Below are positions 60,759 to 64,000 of a stretch of DNA of 64,000 nt, in pieces. Origin of the DNA: Kiritimatiellota bacterium (lineage in GTDB: Bacteria; Verrucomicrobiota; Kiritimatiellia; Kiritimatiellales; Tichowtungiaceae). A program made the position numbers and the translations under genes. How positions within the stretch are numbered: the stretch's first letter is position 1; each line of letters begins with the position of its first letter. The stretch lies in assembly GCA_014381785.1 (NCBI GenBank), contig JACNKZ010000044.1, positions 1-64,000 of the forward strand. Reading direction: 5' to 3'. The notes under the pieces are model-generated. The model saw only the letters and a list, made by a program, of their open reading frames with translations. It had not been told where the DNA came from and did no database searches.

Positions 60759-61444
60759 AGATCGGGAACGGTTTCGGGAATGAGCTGGCCGGTCGGGCTG
60801 ATTTTGAAGACATAGATGAGGCCGGGCTTGAGCTTCTTATACACCGCATTGCCGTAGACGGCTTTGATGCCATGTCGTTCAAGTGCTTCCGGATCGTTGG
60901 CGAGATTCCAAATGGCCGACCAGAATGTTTTCTGATCTTTCATCCGCAGGCGGGAAAGCAGTCCGGCGTAACGGGCCGGTTCCGCGCCCGGCTCTTCGAT
61001 GGAAAATCCGGCGGCCGGAGCCTGATTGTCGCCGTAGACCCGCCGCCAGAGATAGAGCGAGCGCTCTTTGCCGTCAATAACGGCCTCGCTCGAAAAGGTG
61101 ACGATCAGCGCGTCGAAGTGAACAACGTCGCCGTCGATCTCGACCTCTTTCTGAAGAACCGTTTCAAGCGGGTTTCCGCGAGCGGTTTCCACAAAACGTA
61201 TGGTTGAGTAGAGTCGTCCTTCACGAAATTCCTGTTTCAGGACTTTAGCGTAACCGATCTGCTCTTCCTGTGTGAGCGTGGCAATGGCCCGCTTGAGCTG
61301 TTTGTTTTCACCAAGTAAATCGTGAACTGTTTTGGTGCCATAAAAGAGCGTGCCGGAAACAAAGACCACAGCGACCAACGCCAACAGTCCAAGAATCGTT
61401 CGAATCACTTTTTTCATGGTCACAGGATACCCTTTCCTGCCCAC
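60755..61444 (-). CDS. Hypothetical membrane-anchored protein
   Basis: N-terminal TM helix; coiled region; no family recognised. Confidence 0.6.
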   Translation of the reverse strand: MGRKGYPVTMKKVIRTILGLLALVAVVFVSGTLFYGTKTVHDLLGENKQLKRAIATLTQEEQIGYAKVLKQEFREGRLYSTIRFVETARGNPLETVLQKEVEIDGDVVHFDALIVTFSSEAVIDGKERSLYLWRRVYGDNQAPAAGFSIEEPGAEPARYAGLLSRLRMKDQKTFWSAIWNLANDPEALERHGIKAVYGNAVYKKLKPGLIYVFKISPTGQLIPETVPDL

Positions 61445-61569
61445 GAATCTGCACGAATTTCAACGAATGTTTTTTATTCGTGTTTATTTGTGTGATGAAC
61501 AGGCAGTTCTCCTGTCTCTTCACTTTTTTCGTGTCTTTCGTGTCTTTCGTGGTTTACCTTCTTGTGCTT

Positions 61570-62214
61570 ATGAAAGGTAAATTTATTACTCTAGAAGGCC
61601 CCGAAGGTTCGGGGAAATCGACGCAGGCGCAGATGATGATTCGCCGTCTGAGCGGGGTCGGTATTGAAGCGATGTACACCCGCGAACCGGGCGGCACGGC
61701 GCTGGGCGAGGAAATCCGCAACATCCTGCAGCACAATCAAGCCGGTGAAGCGCCCTGTGAGCGCGCTGAGCTGCTGCTGTTCGAAGCCAGCCGCAACCAG
61801 CTGGTCGAAAAAGTGATCCGCCCCGCTCTCGAAAAAGGCACCTGGGTGATCTGCGACCGCTTTATGGACTCCACCACCGCCTATCAGGGTTACGGCCGCG
61901 GTCTGCCGGTCGATGACGTGAAAGCGATCCACCAGTTTACGATTAACAAAGTAGCGCCCGACCTGACTCTGCTGCTTGACCTCAGCGTTGAAACCGGTTT
62001 CAACCGTATCGCCCAGCGTTTCCTTGAACTCGGCGAATCCGCTGACCGCTTTGAACAGGAGGAGCGCGCTTTCCATGAACGCGTGCGACGGGGCTATCTA
62101 ACCCTGGCCGAGGAGGAACCGGAGCGCTTCCGCATCGTCGATGCCTCGCAGGATCCGGAAACCGTCTCCGCCGCCATTTGGAATATAATCAGCACACTAC
62201 TAGAGAAAGAATAG
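61570..62214 (+). CDS. tmk: Thymidylate kinase
   Basis: GKFITLEGPEGSGKSTQAQMM; TREPGGTALGEEIR; CDRFMDSTTAYQGYGRG. Confidence 0.96.
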   Translation: MKGKFITLEGPEGSGKSTQAQMMIRRLSGVGIEAMYTREPGGTALGEEIRNILQHNQAGEAPCERAELLLFEASRNQLVEKVIRPALEKGTWVICDRFMDSTTAYQGYGRGLPVDDVKAIHQFTINKVAPDLTLLLDLSVETGFNRIAQRFLELGESADRFEQEERAFHERVRRGYLTLAEEEPERFRIVDASQDPETVSAAIWNIISTLLEKE

Positions 62215-62278
62215 GCAGAATGATTTGTAGGCAGAATGATTTCAGGACACGCTATCCCTGAATACGAATTATTCTGCC
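62215..62278. repeat. GGCAGAATGAT-family inverted repeat between tmk and holB
   Basis: ggcagaatgatttgtaggcagaatgatttc ... gaattattctgccc. Confidence 0.75.
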
Positions 62279-62295
62279 CGAACTCTAGATTCACC

Positions 62296-63237
62296 ATGAA
62301 TGAAGCATCGAATCAGTTTGAAACCGCCTGGAAAGGCATCGAGAAAAGCTGGAACGCCGGCCAGCTCGCGCACGCCTATCTGTTGCAGGGCGCGCCGCAC
62401 GGCGCGGCACTGCGCTTTGCCGACAAACTGCTCAACCTGATTTTCGACAACCACCCGCAAGTGGCGACTCGCGCCCATCCCGATATTGCGTGGCTGGAAC
62501 CGCAGAGCAAAAGCCGCCAGATTCTGATCGATCAGGTGCGCGACGATTTGATCCGGCCCTTCTCGCAGACCTCTTTTTCCGGAGGATGGAAAGTCGGGGT
62601 AATCCTCAATGCCGACCGGATGAATACCATGGCCGCCAACGCCCTGCTCAAAACGTTGGAAGAGCCCCCGCCGAAAAGCCTGCTGCTGCTGATCACCGAT
62701 GAACCGCAAAGCCTGTTGCCGACCATTTCCTCGCGCTGTCAGCGCATCGCACTCACTGCGGAGGACGATGAAGTTTCCAAACATTGGAAAGAGCCGCTGT
62801 TCGATATTCTCTGCGAGCTGCCGCCGGCGAGCACGCCGGAAGCCGGTCTACTGACAGGACGGTTGATCTGTATTCTCAATGAACTTAAAAAAGAGTTTGA
62901 GGAGGATGAATCGGAGGGAATTTCGGACGAACTGACAGCCAAAGAGGCCAAAGATCTGCTCGGGGCCCGCTCCACCGCGCGACTGATTGAGGCGCGCGCC
63001 GAAATTTTGCGAATGATCCTCCACTGGCAACGCGACGTGCTGATGCTGGTGCTGGAACAGGGCGAAGAGACCCTGCACTTCCCGGAAGCCAAAGAGGCAC
63101 TGGCGCATCAGGCTCTGGTCTGCACCCGTGCGGAGGCGCTGAAACGGATTACCGCCGTGGAAACAGCCGCCCGCCAGCTCGACCGCAATCTGCCCGCCGA
63201 ACTGGTGTTTGAGAGTTTCTTTTCAGAATTAACGTAG
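62296..63237 (+). CDS. holB: DNA polymerase III delta' subunit
   Basis: LAHAYLLQGAPHGAALRFA; AANALLKTLEEPPPKSLLLLITD; LLPTISSRCQRI. Confidence 0.88.
   Translation: MNEASNQFETAWKGIEKSWNAGQLAHAYLLQGAPHGAALRFADKLLNLIFDNHPQVATRAHPDIAWLEPQSKSRQILIDQVRDDLIRPFSQTSFSGGWKVGVILNADRMNTMAANALLKTLEEPPPKSLLLLITDEPQSLLPTISSRCQRIALTAEDDEVSKHWKEPLFDILCELPPASTPEAGLLTGRLICILNELKKEFEEDESEGISDELTAKEAKDLLGARSTARLIEARAEILRMILHWQRDVLMLVLEQGEETLHFPEAKEALAHQALVCTRAEALKRITAVETAARQLDRNLPAELVFESFFSELT
62775..62789. repeat. Palindrome TTCCAA-ACA-TTGGAA in holB (SKHWK)
   Basis: Direct reading. Confidence 0.92.
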
Positions 63238-63304
63238 GACAGGCTTCTAGCCTGTCTACCCCTAAAAAGCGAACCTACTGCAGACAGGCTGGAAGCCTGT
63301 CCCA
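63234..63304. repeat. GACAGGCT-N-AGCCTGTC palindrome pair
   Basis: GACAGGCTTCTAGCCTGTC and AGACAGGCTGGAAGCCTGTCC. Confidence 0.8.
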
Positions 63305-63309
63305 CTTTT

Positions 63310-63762
63310 TCAAGAACGGAGATGCTTCACGAGTGCCTGCAGGGCCAGTGTGTAGCCGAATCCTTTGAAACCCATGATCTGTCCGATGCAACCGGCAGCT
63401 GAGAGGCTTTTGTGACGGATTTCCTCGCGGGCGTGGGTATTGCTTAAATGAACCTCTACCGCCGGAACCACATCGGCCACCGCTTTAATGGCATCGGCCA
63501 CACCGAGACTGGTGTGCGTCAGCGCAGCGGGATTAATGATGATGCCGTCAAACGCACCACGGGTTTCCCCGATACGGGTGATGAGATCGCTCTCGGCATT
63601 GCTCTGAACAAATTCCAGCTCCACACCGCCGAGGGTTTCGGCGCAGGCGGTTAGATCCTTCGCAATGGAGTCGAGCGTTTCAGTGCCGTACACATCCGGC
63701 TCGCGTGTACCGAGCAGGTTGAGATTCGGGCCGTTCAGAACAAGTATTTTGAGTGCTTTCAT
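63310..63762 (-). CDS. aroQ: 3-dehydroquinate dehydratase, type II
   Basis: LVLNGPNLNLLGTREPDVYG; IINPAALTHTS; VEVHLSNTHAREEIR. Confidence 0.95.
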   Translation of the reverse strand: MKALKILVLNGPNLNLLGTREPDVYGTETLDSIAKDLTACAETLGGVELEFVQSNAESDLITRIGETRGAFDGIIINPAALTHTSLGVADAIKAVADVVPAVEVHLSNTHAREEIRHKSLSAAGCIGQIMGFKGFGYTLALQALVKHLRS

Positions 63763-63801
63763 GAGAAGGGTTTTATCACAATTCTGATGAATATCAAGAA
63801 A

Positions 63802-63878
63802 TGGTGGGCGATGAGGGATTCGAACCCCCGACCCTCTCGGTGTAAACGAGATGCTCTAACCAGCTGAGCTAATCGCCC
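63802..63878 (-). tRNA. tRNA-Val (TAC)
   Basis: Minus GGGCGATTAGCTCAGCTGGTTAGAGCATCTCGTTTACACCGAGAGGGTCGGGGGTTCGAATCCCTCATCGCCCACCA; cloverleaf, anticodon TAC, encoded CCA. Confidence 0.95.
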
Positions 63879-63930
63879 TAAAAAGGAAGCGCAGAGAATA
63901 CTGAGATTCCGGCGGGTGTCAAACTGGTTT

Positions 63931-63971
63931 TTCCAATGTTTGGAAAATAGATGGGTGCAGGCTCAGCCTGC
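63931..63971. repeat. Composite: TTCCAA-TGT-TTGGAA followed by GCAGGCTCAGCCTGC
   Basis: 63931-63945 and 63957-63971. Confidence 0.9.
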
Positions 63972-64000
63972 TTCCAAGAATTTAAAGGTTTTGAGGTGGT

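Overview
This 64-kb window is a bacterial chromosome segment. From its repeat landscape, PEP-CTERM proteins and gene content I infer a PVC-superphylum anaerobe, possibly Kiritimatiellota-like; this is not proven. Core genes include purA, uppS, cdsA, rseP, dnaK, groES/groEL, rpoZ, smpB, glgP, pckG, cysS, tmk, holB, aroQ and one tRNA-Val. The largest functional locus (about 42.1-57.4 kb) is an electron-bifurcating-type [FeFe]-hydrogenase cluster: a PHP/DRTGG/CBS-ATPase/UspA/Rex block, divergent hydC-ATPase-2Fe2S-hydB-hydA, a TM1266-like regulator, aspA, and hydF/hydG/hydE. The most unusual signal is a dispersed 15-bp palindrome, TTCCAANNNTTGGAA. I found about 27 perfect copies by eye plus variants, many inside ORFs in all three frames, where they encode FQxLE, SxxWK or FPxxGK. 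In a KamA/EpmB-like gene three copies are joined by two identical GCAGGCTGAGCCTGC palindromes, giving an in-frame peptide insertion. Several other repeat families occur as inverted pairs. Two of these pairs each bracket one gene: a GxxExxY gene at 51691-52133 and an AT-rich membrane-protein gene at 10701-11531. These look like inverted-repeat-bounded single-gene cassettes. A third notable locus is a tandem triplication of exported-protein genes. Each copy has a conserved sigma-54 (-24/-12) motif, and they lie divergent from a GAFTGA-containing sigma-54 activator whose 5' end appears to have been carried along in the duplication.
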